A stretch of 64,000 nt of DNA, taken from contig JABYQU010000038.1 in assembly GCA_022264855.1 (NCBI GenBank), positions 62,001-126,000 of the forward strand, given 5' to 3'. Positions within the stretch are counted from its first letter, which is position 1, and each line of letters starts with the position of its first letter. The DNA is from Lenzites betulinus. Its lineage: Eukaryota > Basidiomycota > Agaricomycetes > Polyporales > Polyporaceae. The translations under genes were made by a program, and so were the position numbers. Shown here one piece after another: positions 22,702 through 36,168 of this stretch. A model generated the notes under the pieces. It was not told the DNA's origin. It saw only the letters and a list, made by a program, of their open reading frames with translations, and ran no database searches.

Positions 22702-25700
22702 ATGCCGCCGAAAGGCAAGTCCTCTGCGTCGTCGGCTACGCGGAAGAAACACGCCCGGAAAGCTGCAGGGGTAAACGGAGCGCCAGAAGACCCTCCGGTG
22801 CCTAAGGAGAAGCGGCCGAAGGGCAAGGACAAGAAGAACAAGACCGAGCCGCGCAAGAAAGTCTTCATTCCACCTGTGAAGCCAGCGCCGGCCCAGCCAA
22901 ACCCTCTCGACACCCTTGGTCTTGCACAGAGGCTGCCCCCGGAGCTGCTTGTCGTACTCCGATTGCTTAGCAAGAAGGATGCCACTACGAAACGTCGCGC
23001 ACTGGAGGAGTTTCAGTCCTTGTGGATCTCCAAAGCCCAGCATGGCGGAGCGGATGAGTCTGCTGTCTACACGCTCCGCGATATAATCCCGGTTTGGGTG
23101 AGTGCACCTCAGCGGACTTCCACGCTCGCTTACTGATTACTGTTGGCGAGTGCAGCTACACCACCTTCCTACCCTCTTCCTGCATCCTTCAAGACGCCTC
23201 CGTCTGCTTGCTGTAGGATTGCACACATCGCTGCTTCAGGTCCCCGAGTTACGCAAGGAGATATTCTTCCAGATACGCGAGGTTGCATCCACCGATCATG
23301 CCGAGTCCATCCTTGGGAGCTGGTGCCTAGCGGCGCACGACGCTGATCGACAGGTTTCATCTTATGCTCGGGAGTCATGGACTAGGTATGTGACAACCTC
23401 CGAAGCGACGGAGGACAGGCTTGCGCTGGATGAAGCGCTCTTCCCCCGTGTCTGGGCTTTTGTACAGAGGACGCTGCTTGACCCAGTAGCGGTCTATCTT
23501 CATGTGAACCCTCCGCAAACTGCATTCTCCACTCCGGCTCAGTCTAGGAGGGGCTCTGGACGCGGAACACCCGTCCGAAGGGATGATGAGCCGATCACGC
23601 GACCGAAATCAGAGGAAGACGAGGAGGATGAGCAGGACAAGAGGGCGCGACTTCGAGTGGGGGCTTTCGGCGCGACCGAGTGGGTTCTGAGTGGGTGTCC
23701 CACATCCTCCTCAGCACGCATGTACACCAATTTAATCATATTACTATTCGCGCATACGTCTAGATGCCAAGTTTGGCTTGTCAGTGAACGCAAAGGAGAA
23801 AGAGAAGGCGAGCGAAACGAGCATTTCAATCGAGGATTTCCTTGCACCGCTCGCAAGTCCTGTGGTTTGGTCTTCTCTATACCATGGAAAGGTGGCGCCA
23901 TTCGCAGATGCAGAAAGCTCGGGATACGGACAGCCTGTGGTGCGCCGATCCGCGTGGTCTCTACTGCAAACACTGTTGCAGAAGTGCAGAGGTATGTGCA
24001 AATTGCAAGCTGTCTTCGAGTTTCGCTGAAGTACTTCCAGCGCACCTTGATCCTTTACTCCACGTACTGAGCTCCGCCGTATTGCGTTCTGCATGGGTGG
24101 AACCCGACACGCTCGTCAGAGCTGCGATGTGGCAGCCCCTTCTGATGTTTTTGAAGGGTACGTGCACTCATGCTCGCTTAGCCCCCTCTACTAAGTGGAA
24201 GTAGAATTCCCGAACGCATGGATACTCGAAGCCCAGGACGAAAAGGACGAAGACGAAGACTCGGATTCTGAAGAGAGCGACGACGAAGACGGTCCAAAGC
24301 CCTCGTCATCCAAGCCCCCGGCAACTGAATCGACAAGGGCATCTCATGCATACACCGAATTTTTGCAGTTCCTGGCAACAGGTTGTTCTGGTTCTCCAGT
24401 TCAAGGATACCCGACTATCTTGGTCATCCTTTCTACCATTCCGCCTTCCGTACGTCTTAGTGATGTCGCCCAAATCAACCTCACTGATATCTCTACAGAT
24501 CCTCGTATCATCCCCACATCCTCTGGAGGAGCTCTTCATATCCTTCTGGGCGGCTGTCGATGCTCGTGTACTGAACTCGCTTGATCGCGTCGCCGCTTCC
24601 GCTGCCTTCCTCTCATCTGTCCTGGAGTCTCTAGTTTTCTTCATCCGACGATTGAGCAATGTCTCGAAGGAGGTTGCGGCAACCCTGCTAGTCGACTCAA
24701 GTGAAGCCCAGGCTCTGGATGTGGACACCCACCTGAAGGCGTTCCTGAGCGAACAGATCGTACGGGCGTGGGAAGAGGTCTCATCTGGACGGCTGAAAGT
24801 TCGCGGCAAGGACGCTGGCTCCGCACTGGCAACCACATTCGCATCTCTACATAGGGTCAGACCAGGTGAGCGCGTTTCCACGCTTTTGTCAGTTATTCAA
24901 AATTCAAATCTTCTTCAGAGTTTTGCGCAACGGCATGGGCCGCATTCGCGAGCGCAGTACAGAAGTCTATCGCAGCTGAAGAGACTCTTCCGGCGCTCGT
25001 GCCGGAAGTCCTACAAGAGCTTTCCAGACAGCTGGAACCTGGAACCCCACCAGGAGACTTGGCCCGCGCTCTTGTCGCGCAGGTCGTCAAGTCAGCACTT
25101 GACCAGTGTTCATTACTACTGGAGGCAAGGGACTCGAATGCGGACCGCGTCGCCTCACTGGTAGGCATCCTGGACGCCTTTAGCGAACACATCTTCACGG
25201 ATCTCGAAGTTGCAAAGGTAACAGCTCCAGCTGATGATAATTCTCCGAATCGCGCTAATGAGTTGCTCTGGAAGCGTGTGGACGACCTTGTACAGCAGCA
25301 AACGCATCCATTACTCACGTCAATTCCGTATCTCATTCTCCTGTTCCTCAAGCATCGAGAAGACGAGAGTATTTGCTCCGGGGTCTGGCACCAGGTGCTC
25401 GAGACTGTGGCGAAGCATCCTGAGGAAGACGCGTCAACACTGTTGGTGTTCCTAGACGCTGCAGAACACCGCTCCCTCCCTACATACTTGCAAGCACGTG
25501 GAGAGCTGGACGGTCTCTCAGGGAGTCTACTAACGGATTTGTTGTCGGGTCCGGGCAAGCCTGCTCAGACATCCCTTGTTCGAAGACTACTTGGTTCCTC
25601 CAGTACGTGCCCCGCACTAGCTGACGTATATATCTTGCTCACATATCCCGTTAGAGTATTTCATCACGGAGGACTGTCAAAGCAGCCTCTTGAACAGTCT

Positions 25701-28700
25701 AGTTGACTCGTTCGTTCTCCATCTCGACAGCGTCCTCCACGAAGACAACGCCTCCACGGATGCTTTCGCGACCCCGCTGGAGCTTATGCGTGGCCTGAGT
25801 GATTTGCCGGAATCTGTAGCCCTCTTGCAGTCCGTGTCATCCTCGCTATTGCCGCAACTTTTCCTCTTCGCCTTCCTACTTCCCACAGTGGCTCCTGTGG
25901 ATCAGGCACAGCAGGCTATCTCATCCACTTTATGGGCTAAGGGGATCGCAGCAGCTTCGGATGTGGACAAGACCAACATTTACGCTTCAATAAAGCAGAT
26001 ACTTCGTGAACTGCTCGTTGATTGCAGTGCTAGAGTAACGTAAGTTACGATTCCGCACGAATCAGTGACAACTGCTCACCGCATTATCGAAAGTCCGTCA
26101 CAGATATTGGAGGCGGTCTCCTCGTCTTCCTTGGGCTCTGAAATCAATGTCCTGTTGGACATCTTCCCATCACAGGACGAGCTCTCCACACTGCTCGATG
26201 CTATGCCGTCTACCCCGTTGGATCCAAGCTTGGCTGTCATCGACCCTCTCGTGCCTCCTGCCACTCTATATCGCTCCAACGGCACTCCACTGCTGGTGTT
26301 CGACACAACGGGCTTCTCGAAGTACGCGAGAGTGGTGAATGGCCTTCTGCTGTACCTCGCAGCGGATCGACAGACGGCTAGGGCAAACGCATGGGCGCTG
26401 CGCCACTTCTTCGCGTTGGCAATCCACGCCGAGGAGTCGAAGCATCTGCACACCACGGAAAACCCGGTCTTCGCGCACTCGGTCTCGAAAAACGTGCTGC
26501 AGGGGCTGCTGGATAAGATCCAGCAGCTTGCGACGTACCTTCTATCGCCCACTGCGGAAGAAATGTGGCACTCGCGCGTTACGAGCGCCCTCTTGGCACA
26601 GAAAGCTTCGGACTCTCTGGATGGCGTTGCCCGGCTCGTTGTTGACGTCGTGGATCGCTCCAGACGGCAAGATAGCGTCCGTACGTCACGTATTCTGCAT
26701 GCAATCTTGCAGCACGCGTTCAGCAACGCAACAAAGGCCGATGCGGACCAGTGGATGCTCGTCGCCAGGAAGATGGAAAAGCAAGGTATGTGACCTTGTT
26801 TTGTCAACCCGTTTGTTTGTCCTTACATCACCTGCTCCAGCTCCTTATACGTCTCTGGCTGTCGTATTTTCTGTCACCAGATATGCGCCCGAGCCCCCGC
26901 GACTGGACCGTTTCCGGAACGAGCTCGCTGCTGGCACGCTCGGCATCCCCGCCTCCAAAGCGAATAGCGAGGGCCTCTGGCTCCTTCGCAACCTCGCAGC
27001 GGCCGCCCCCGATCCCGAGTCGGATGTCATCTTCCTCCCTCAGCTTCGCGCCGTGAACCTCATGAAGGCCTGTCAGCAGTGGATCACGTCTGACGAGGAT
27101 CTGGACGAGGAAGTCCAGGGAGAAATGACACTCGTGTTCGCACACCTCGCGCCAATCCTGCAGAATGTAACGGGCTCGCACTGGGACCTCATATTCGACA
27201 TAGTGGAGAACAACCTTGAGGTACGCAGCCGGCATGCGTTGTACGTCTTTCGTAGGGGCTGACCCTGTTCGTGTGCAGAACGCCGCATTGGATGATCCCT
27301 CGACGTATGTCACGCTTGCCAGGACTCTCCGACTCTTCATCATTATCGAGGATTTGGTGTCCACCAACAAGGCCCTCAGAGCTGTATGGGATGAGCGGCG
27401 AGAGGCCAACCTCGCCATGATCAGAGACTTGATCTCGACAAAGCTTGGTGCGTGCTCCTTCCATGGAGCTGTCCCGGTGGCGGTTATTGAGTGACGATGC
27501 AGAGACCGGGATCACCTCGACGCCTTTGTCAGTTTGCCGAGAGCTGGCCTTGCACATAGTCCAGGATCTACCCTCGTCGCTGATCACTCGCGAAACTCTG
27601 TCAAAGGTAAGGTTTTAGTTTCATGACATTCTATATACTGCGAACTCAATTCGCTCTAGATATGCCACCTAGTTACGGACGGTTCAAGCAATGTGCAACA
27701 TATGGCATACCAGCTATTGCACGAAGCAGCAAAGAAGTATACCGAGAACCTAGTCATCGAGGCAGCAGTCGACACAGAGGGGACTATGAAGGTTGAGCTA
27801 CCGATTGAGCTTCTAGACATCCTGCAACGCAACCTAAACTACGACAACACCGATGATTTCAGCGAGGTAAAATCTCGAAGATATCCAACTAGAAAGATGC
27901 TGACTCTCTAGCAGGAATGGTTTGGATATCTTCTTGCATGGATGGTCACCCTCGACCTGTTCACAGACGCAGTATGTAGCATAAATCCCCCGTAGATGCA
28001 TCCGCTAACTCGACCACCAGTCTTTGAAAGTCAAGTCCGGCTATATCGATCAAATCCGGGAGTTAGACCTGGTCTCTACACAACTATTACCGACGCTGTT
28101 CAGCCTACTCGAGCTGTACGGTGGTATTGCAAAAGCGTTCAAGCTAGACATCTGGGACATAGACGAGTTCTACCTCGACTGTAAGTGTCCACGCTCCTTC
28201 ACAGCTCCCTCGGCTGACCATCGTCCCAACAGCCTGCTCACCCGACTCGCCCGTAAGCCTGAAGCTCCTCGCAGCACATGTCTACTACCGCACCCTCCTC
28301 CTTCTGCCGTCCCTGATCCGCAACTGGCTCGCGGACTGCCGCGACCGCCAGCTCTCCACGGCCGTCGCTTCCTACACGTCAAAGCACTTCTCCCCCGCGA
28401 TCATCCGCACAGAGCTCGCCCGCGTCAGGGACCCGAACGCGGCCGCCGAGCTCTCGGGCGAGAACATCACGATCAAGGTCGCGAGCGCGGTCAACGAGGT
28501 CACCGCGGGCTTCCTCGTCGACGAGCAGCAGCTCGAGCTCACCGTGAAGCTCCCGGCGGACTGGCCGCTGCACACGATCGAGGTCAAGGACGGCAAGCAC
28601 GTCGGCGTCACGGACGACCGCTGGCGCGCGTGGGAGCTCGGCGTGCAGCAGATTTTGACTTTCAGGGTGCGTCCTGCGCCTCGGGCGCTCTTGCTATTCG

Positions 28701-29156
28701 AATCGTGGATCGCGCGAAGTCCGGGTTACGGTTCGCGGTTCGCGGTTCGCTGTGTGAAATGTGCTGACTGAAGTGGACGGCATGGAACAGAGCGGAAGCA
28801 TCGTGGACGGCCTGAGCTTCTTCCTCAAGAACGTCACGTCGCACTTCGAAGGCGTCGCCGAGTGCGCGATCTGCTATTCGTGCGTCATCCTGCGCTTCGC
28901 TGTCTGGGCGGATGACTCACCCGCTTCTCTGGTTCTGTTTTTGTTTCGACAGGGTGGTGAACGCCACGGATGGCAGTTTACCCCGCAAGCCGTGCAAGAC
29001 GTGCAAGAACCGTTTCCATGCCGCGTGCCTGTACAAGGTACGTGCACTTTTGCGGATAGAGTTCTCACACTGGTCTAACCCTTTATCCAGTGGTTCAACA
29101 CAAGTCATTCGTCGAGCTGTCCGCTGTGCCGCTCGGAGATCATGACAGGAAAGTAA
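22702..29156 (+). CDS. LTN1: Listerin E3 ubiquitin ligase (ribosome-associated quality control)
   Basis: Very long HEAT-repeat ligase that ubiquitinates stalled nascent chains on 60S subunits. The N-terminus is Lys-rich (MPPKGKSSASSATRKKHARK), then the conserved LGLAQRLPPELLVVLRLLSK and DATTKRRALEEFQSLW block, which is diagnostic of LTN1. Many helical exons follow, with an acidic linker near 24.25 kb (EKDEDEDSDSEESDDEDG). The C-terminal RING-CH is split by an intron: ECAICYS, then VVNATDGSLPRKPCKTCKNR, FHAACLYKWF and SSSCPLCRSEIMTGK, with all eight metal ligands present. More than twelve short introns are evident. The stop is at 29154-29156. It appears intact. Confidence 0.92.
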
Positions 29157-29337
29157 AAGATGAGTCAACGACGGAACAAATGAGAATCACTACGCAGTCG
29201 AAGTACAGTCGTCATGTTGTCCAACAATATGTTGCTTGCAGTGTTGTACAGTTGGGAAAGCAGAAACATGTAAATCTTAGCATCGAATAACCGGCGGACA
29301 TTACGTCCCCTCGCGGGAGAGTTTGCCAAGGGTCGAT

Positions 29338-31390
29338 TTAAACCTGTCGGCGCTTCATGCCGACGATGCACTTGAGCGGCTTGCGCAGGAACCCCTCGCT
29401 GGTCTCGAGCTAAGGTACGGCAAACGCGTTAGCATTCAGACACCCGCTCCAACCCCCTGTGAAGAGCAGAACTCACCCGCGCGTTGGGGTCTTCGAGCAC
29501 AAAGTCGTACCGGCGGAAAATAGACGCGACGATCACCAGGAGCTCCAAGTTCGCGAGGTTCCGCCCGACGCAGCTCCTGCACCAAGCACGTCAGCCAACC
29601 CTCATCACAGCACGAGCGCAACAGGCAATGCACGCACCGCGGGCCAAACGAGAACGGGTTGAACGCCTTCTGGATCGCGACCTTGTCCTGCTCGAACCAG
29701 CGCTCGGGCCTGAACTCGTCCGGGTCCTCGCCCCACACTTCCGGGTCGCGGTGGATGGTGTACGTCGGGACGGAGAGCACCGCGCCCTCGGGGAAGAACT
29801 GGCCGCAGACCTCCAGGCCGCCCGCGGGCACGACGCGGGGGAGACCGATGCCGGATGTCGAGTGGATGCGGAGCGCCTCGTTCACGACCGCCTCGAGGTA
29901 TGTGAGGCGCTTCACGGTCTCGTACGGCGCCACCGCGTCGTCCTCTCCCGCGAGGGCCTCATCGAGTTCCTTCTGCAGCTTAGCCTGCACGCGCGGGTGC
30001 TTCGCGAGGTAGTACGTGATGGCGCAGGACGAGCTGCGGGGGAAGCAGGTGTCAGCTGCATACAGACGAAAGAGGGCCGCTGACTGCCTACTTTGAGGTC
30101 GTGTCCGAGCCAGCAATAAGCTGTGTGAGTGCCTCGGCCGTGAGCTCCCCGCGGCCCATCGGCTCCCCGTTATCGTCGCGCCCCTCCTGCAGCTTCGCGA
30201 GCAGATCCCTGCGGTCGCTCTCCGGCCCGGAGAGGCGGCGCGCGACGGCGGCGATGGCGATACCCGCAAGACGCTGCACGGCCTGGTTGCCCTTGTTGTA
30301 CCACGGGAGGCGCTTCACGAGCGGCCGCCAGTGCGGCGGGAGGACGCCCATGGAGGCCGAGTACTCGCCGCGATCGTTGAGGACCTGGACGGCGGGGAAG
30401 TGCTCCACCGCGTACTCCGTGTCCTTGCCGTACTTCGAGATCGCGTCTTCCTCCAGCACCGCAACGGGCGCCGAGTCTTTGCAGGAGATGAGCATGCCGA
30501 AGGGCGCGCCGAACGCGAGGTCACCTGTGCGGACAAAGTTAGTTCGGGTACACAAGAGGACATTCTGAGCGCGCATACCGATGATGTCGAACGCGAGGTA
30601 GTTGTACCATGGAAGACAGTCATACCAAACTCGGCCTTTGCGCCCACTCCATCCTCCCTCGCCTTCGTTTCCCGAGATGCCCTTGACGCCACCGTCGCAG
30701 AGCATGTCCCATTGCTTGAACAGCTGTATCAGGTGCACGCGGACGTGGGGCTCAAACTCCAGCACGCTCTTCTGCGAGAAGATGTGCGAGACGATCTTGC
30801 GTTTGCGGGCGTGCTCCGGGCGCGAGCGCGTGTTGAAGACGCCGCGCTGGATCGAGACGAACGCGTCGTAGAAATCCGACTTGAGCGTGCCGTTGCCGTG
30901 CCCGTACACGACCGCGAGCGCGTCCGGGTCCGCGATGGAGAGGTGGTTCGGCGCTAGGCGCACGAATTTACCTGGCGAAACGCGGCGGTCAGCAAACGGC
31001 GTTCGTTACGACGCTAGGTCAGACGCGAGCCGCCACATCTGCGCATGCATCAAGGGCGGCCACCGTTCGGTCATGCTAGCATCAGCGTCTCCGCTTCCGT
31101 CTGCGCATCTGCGCCCCCATGGGTCACGAGAGCGCCGAGTCGGGCGGAGCTTGGAAGACTCTCTCACCGTATTTGCCGTGCAGCTCATGGACGCGCTCAG
31201 AGCGGTGACGTTCTGCTGCGACTATGCCCAACCAGAGGTCGGATATCTTGGCCAGAAAGGGGCCCGGATAGTTATTGAAGCGGTGGGTGTTGAGGATATA
31301 CGGGAAGAGGTGGACGCTGACGATCGCCGCAAGTGCGAGCCCCGTCCAGTGGGACGCGTTGAGGGATAGGGCGAGCTCGAGGAAACCCAT
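29338..31390 (-). CDS. CYP53-like cytochrome P450 (probable benzoate 4-hydroxylase)
   Basis: Starts MGFLELALSLNASHWTGLAL, a membrane anchor, followed by YPGPFLAKISDLWLG. The I-helix is IAGSDTTS, the ExxR lies in LEAVVNEALRIHSTSGIGLP, the PERF region reads FRPERWF, and the haem loop NPFSFGPR-SCVGRNLANLE is split by an intron. It ends FLRKPLKCIVGMKRRQV. The run RIHSTSGIGLPRVVPAGGL with the AGSDTTS helix matches CYP53 enzymes, which para-hydroxylate benzoate in fungal aromatic degradation (family knowledge). Assignment to CYP53 rests on remembered motifs, not a search. Motifs are intact and no frameshift was seen. Confidence 0.86.
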
Positions 31391-32932
31391 GGGGGACAGA
31401 GGGGGTGTGAGCAGGGAGAGAGCGCGTGAGAGGCGTTATATAGCTGGCGCGGAAGAAGAGGGGTGTGGTCATCGGTCGTTCCCGTGTCTCGGGTAGCCTG
31501 ACATCGACTCTCCGTGCTCACAGTCTGAGTGGGCGCGCGCGATGGCGCGCGAAGCTCCCGTCGGTCTCCCAACAATCGCAGGCCGCCCTGCACAGGCCGT
31601 ACGTAACTGCGTGTAGCGCACGTCTTCCCGTTTTTCGACCATGCACGCCCACGGTCAGGTGCGCGCGTATTGCGCCTCCGTAATGGTACGTACGTCTGCA
31701 CCACCTTAAAATCAAAGCTAGACCCGCTGAGGGGGCCCTCTCGCTCGCAAAGGACACTGCGGTGGACCCTGCGACGCCTATCTGTACAGGGTGTGAGAGG
31801 TTCTCATGCACACGGTGAAAACTCTCAGGTGAATAGGGCTGATATTGGCTGACTGCTTTCCGAATCCAAGCGCATCGTCTCCCAGACCCGACCGTTCGTC
31901 TCTCCGCCGTCGGATACAAGATGGTGGTGGTCGCATGCACCACAGTCGCCGCACCCGGGTCCTGAAGTATTCTTGCACATCGAGTACCACATGACATCCA
32001 GGGCGCATCAGAAGTTGAGCGTAGCCCTGCACGCAATACAGTGGAAGATTGTAAGAGAGAGATGGAGGTAACTTGCAAGGTGGTGTGCGAGTCCGACTCG
32101 TCCTTCGCGGGCGCTTCCTGCGCCGGCCAATGCCGCCAAGCGAATCACTTGAACTTTAAATTTCCCCCGCTCCCCGTCCCTCAGCCTCGTCGCTCACCAC
32201 CTCGTGCTTATACAGCATCGTCCTGCGGTCTCTGATATTGTGTAAATGTCGACTATATCTGGTGAGTGTTTTTATAGCTCATCCCGTTGGAACGCGTTGT
32301 GGCAGCCACAGCTAGGCTTGAGCTAGATTACACTGGCCTTGAGAGAACACGATATCGCGTTCTCTATCATAGCAGCACGATGGTGGACAACAACTGGTGT
32401 CCTCATCGTGTTGCTTCGAGTTAAATAGCCACCGCGTTATGAGAAACTACTCTCGCTGCGTCGTATCTTCTCGCAACAGTCATCATATACAAGGGTCTGC
32501 TATGACCACTACAAAGTACGCTCAACTGCGACTATAATCACGAACGTCCGTTTGTCTACTGTACTATATAAATACCAAAATACAGTCACAAGAAGCTATC
32601 ATCTGCATGCCGGGACACGAGTGCAATGTGGGATATGAGGATGAGGGGGGCTGGTATACTCGAATGCTACTACTAAGGGGATGAGGAGGACGATTAAGGC
32701 ATATGCGTACCGGAACGGGGACCATGCATGTGGTATTGTACATTTTGAGAGCGGGGATGCGAGGGGGGCGAGCTGTACGGTGTCGGTAACTCACGAGGCG
32801 GGCAACAGCGGAGCGGAGACATGAGTCTGGCAAGAGCAGGACGCAAAGCGACGGAGCCGGGGGCGTATACAGAGACAGTCCGGACGGTCGGGAAGGGGTC
32901 TCGCATGTTCAAAGTCAGGGGGAATTCAAGAT
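31391..32932. other. 1.5-kb intergenic region
   Basis: Upstream of the CYP53-like gene and downstream of the HSP20 gene. An ATG at 32246 with a donor-like GGTGAGTG follows a CT-rich leader and could be a lone first exon, but no continuation was found. Confidence 0.4.
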
Positions 32933-34307
32933 TTAAAGGACGACGATCTCTTGGGGAGGCTCAGTCTGTGCTGGCGTCCCGCCGGGTATCTTCATGGTGA
33001 GGATTCCGTCTTCGAGGGTACTTGAGATGTCTTCAGGCTAACGACGATGGTCAGCTCGCCATAGACATCAAGCACACCGCCCACGTACCCTCGTCTCCGG
33101 CGGGACGACCATCGTCCTGGCGAAGTGCCCAAACTTGCGTTCACGCACGCCGTGTCCTTGCGACGGTAAGGCGGGTCGAGAGATTCCGGCGATGTTGAGT
33201 TGGCGCACACGGCTGAAGGGACACACAGACATGGTGACGCGCAGGTCGTTTCGCTTCACACCGGGGAGCTCGAACATGGCGACGATAACGTTCTCTTCCG
33301 TGCTGTAGTGGATGTCGGCGCGGATCCCATACCGCCTCACAGGCTCAGCGTGCAAGGCTTGCCCCTGCGCACGCGGTGTTGCAGTCGGCGTCGTCTCCAG
33401 ATCGTGGCTGGCCGCAAAGATCAAGAAAAACGCAGGAAAGACCACCCCGGCTGACGACGCACCTAGCCTCCGCACCCTCCGACAGCCCAAGCAACCCCTC
33501 TCTCCACGTATCCATCGCCGGACACGACACCGCCATTGCAGTCCCCACTACAGGCATGCTCAAGCCCCGGGGCGCGCCCGCGCTCGCAGAACTCATCTGT
33601 GCCGACTGCAACTCACTCACACGTCGTGATCTCACAGGAGCAGCAGGCACAGCGCCGCCCACAGGGTCCCGCCCCGTGCTCGAGCCCAACGCGGCGCGCG
33701 ACTGCGGGCGTCGATACGGGTGCGCAGACTGCGCGTGCCCGCGCGGCGCGCGCAGGGGACCTACCCCTGCCCCGGCGGACGAGAGCGCGCCGGGGCTCGC
33801 GACGGACGACGCGCGCGAGGTGTCGACGTGGAGCGGCGGCTTGCTCGTCGCGCGTCGCCGGGACGTGGACGAGGACGAGCCGGGGCGGGGGTCGCCGCTC
33901 GCGCTCGCCTGCGCCTGCTGCATGTAATGCTCCTCAGTGATGATGTCAAACCGGTACTGAGGCTGCGATGGCGTGGGCTGCAGGCTGATTGTGGGCGGGT
34001 GAGGTGTGTACTGTGGTTGCTGCTGTTGTTGCTGCTGCTGTCGAGGTTGAGGAACTTCTGGCGGCGTCATGGGCAGATGGTGCGTGAGCGGGAGCTGCTG
34101 GAGTTGAAGCTGACTAGGGGACACGCGTTCTTGCTGTTGTTGTTGCTCTTGCTGTTGTTGCTGGAGGTGCTGCTCCAATGTTGACTGGTCTTCTGGGGAC
34201 ATTTGCAACGCGTCTTGTTCCGCGGATACGTCCCATGAATATACACGCGGAGTGCCGGGGTTGGAGTAGTGCGAAAACTGGCTACCGAACGGGAATGACA
34301 TTGTCAT
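32933..34307 (-). CDS. HSP20-type small heat-shock protein with long polyQ N-terminus
   Basis: ATP-independent holdase chaperone by its C-terminal alpha-crystallin domain. Exons are 33463-34307, 33089-33407 and 32933-33037, 422 codons in frame (an in-frame ATG at 34301 would give 420). The domain starts GIRADIHYSTEENVIVAMFE with LPGVKRNDLRVTM, then VRERKFGHFARTMVVPPETR, PEDISSTLEDGILTMKIPGG and a PQEIVVL tail in place of the usual IxI. The first exon encodes about 280 residues rich in Gln, Ser and Pro, with several Gln runs (HLQQQQQEQQQQQERVSPSQ, RQQQQQQQQPQ). Ordinary family members are about 150-200 aa, so the N-terminal extension is unusual. No clean heat-shock element was identified upstream. 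Confidence 0.83.
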
Positions 34308-36168
34308 GAGGTACACTACGGGGGGGCTGCAGACGGCGGCGGCAGGCTGCAGCAGGGATGGTGGTGGGAGGAAGAAGAGGGGCGGGACGTCGAGACCTCG
34401 CGTACTAGTATCACGCTCATTTTGTGGCGGGCCCGACGCGGGCGAGTCACCCGGGGCTGTGCCGCCGCTCCCGCGCACCCCCGTTTAGGCAACCGTCGGG
34501 GCGCGGTCGCCGCCTCGTGTCGCGCGCCGATGCCTCCTGACCGGCTGCGACCATGCGGCAGCCAGGGCGACCACCGACGGGCGGCGATGCCGCGCCTTTG
34601 TCTGCGGCGGCTTCCCGCCTTATCTGGCCATTGTCCACTCGCGATGGTTGAGCGCGCATTCCAGCGCGGTGTCGCTGCGCCCGCCCGTGTGATCGCGTCG
34701 GGATTTTTGGCGCGCGGATTGGCATTTGCGGTGCCTACGCCGCCCGAAGTGAGTTCGTCGACACCCACGAGTCACTGCACTGATATATCTCTGCCCCTCA
34801 GAACGTGCAAGGCGGTGTATCTTGAGCACTGGAAGCCACCATCTCATCCATCGCCTCCCGGTACTGCTAAAGTCTAAGAGTGGAGAATATGTACGTCGGC
34901 GCGGTATTCGAAACAGCCAAGTACTGGCAACTCGACGTTCACATGGACTACTGTTACAGCTTGACTATTCCTCATGATATTCGGGTCTCAGGTATTACGT
35001 TGCGTTTTCTAGACACATATCGACTGCCGATGCAGGTAAGTGTCTTGTTCACTGGCAGTTGCCCGAGATCGAACTGCTGATACAAGCATGTAGTTGTTCC
35101 TATGTGACACCAACTTGGCCCTAAGCGGGTATGTGTCCAAGCTCTCAAACTCAAGCTAGGTTGACCGCTTTCGACCATAATGTACTTACGTTGCATAAAC
35201 AATAGCCAAGAATAGGAACTCGCAAATCTAGGCCTATTTGCAGGCAGCATATCTCGCGAGAAGTTGTCACAAAGCAGCAGACGGCGCCCTAAGAACAAGC
35301 GAAGGTTCGTCTGTCTCTACCGTACGTGCGAACGCAGTTTACTGTCTCGATCATTAGGGAAGTGCACCTCCCACTTGAACGTGGTGGAACTACGGGTGCA
35401 CGGACTACATGTATTGTGAGTAGTTGGTTGATGTTCACGCTGACGTGATCTATTATAGCTGACTGTGTCTTGTAGCGACGACATTGGCAGGAACGGGGCC
35501 GTGCGCCGTACGCGTGCGGTGGCATTTTATCGTATTCTCTTCACGACAATACATACGATCTGTAACAACAAACGATGACGCGCATCTCAATTGGGAGAGA
35601 GGACGGAGCTATCGGAAGACTTCAAACGGGCTCGTCCAGCACTACTCAGGCTGTAGGTTACCTCCGAGTGTACCACTAACTGTACACACATGCATGATGT
35701 TTTTTATGGTCGAAGCACGGCACCGGTTGCGCTGACCATGGAGAACGCCGCCACTACGGTGTTGGCGCATTGGCCATGGCTTGGACCAGTGAACTGCCGG
35801 CTTGAACCGCACAGGATCTTTGTGTGTTCGCAGTGACCACAGGCCGCAACATCCCACAACAAAACAATAACCAGACGTTCCAGGTCCATCCGCTACAGCG
35901 CTGCCGGAACAGGTGCCGAACGGGCCCACCCGGCAGTCCATGCGCGATGTCCAAGTGGCCGCATTGTCCCCAACGTTGGGCAAAGCGTCGCTTTGAATAA
36001 TAGAATACCGCAGCCTGCCTGCATTGACCAGACGGACCATCGCCCGGGCGAGCGTATATAAGGAGCCCAACCTGCACGGAGAGACTCATCAGCCCACCGC
36101 ACATCCACTCTCCACTCCCCAGCCTAGCCACCAACACTCTTCCATCGCATCTGAGGCTACAAACCACC
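34308..36168. other. 1.9-kb intergenic region between HSP20 and the 36.2-kb gene
   Basis: No supported coding exon. Short ORFs on both strands lack intron logic or recognisable motifs. Confidence 0.4.
36055..36063 (+). promoter_or_regulatory. TATA box TATATAAGG
   Basis: A good TATA element about 105 bp upstream of ATG 36169, followed by a CT-rich leader and a good start context (ACCACCATGA). Confidence 0.5.

Noticed and set aside
32246..32261. Isolated ATG plus donor-like site after a CT-rich leader
   Set aside because: No downstream exon with coding character before the HSP20 gene. Too little to call a gene.
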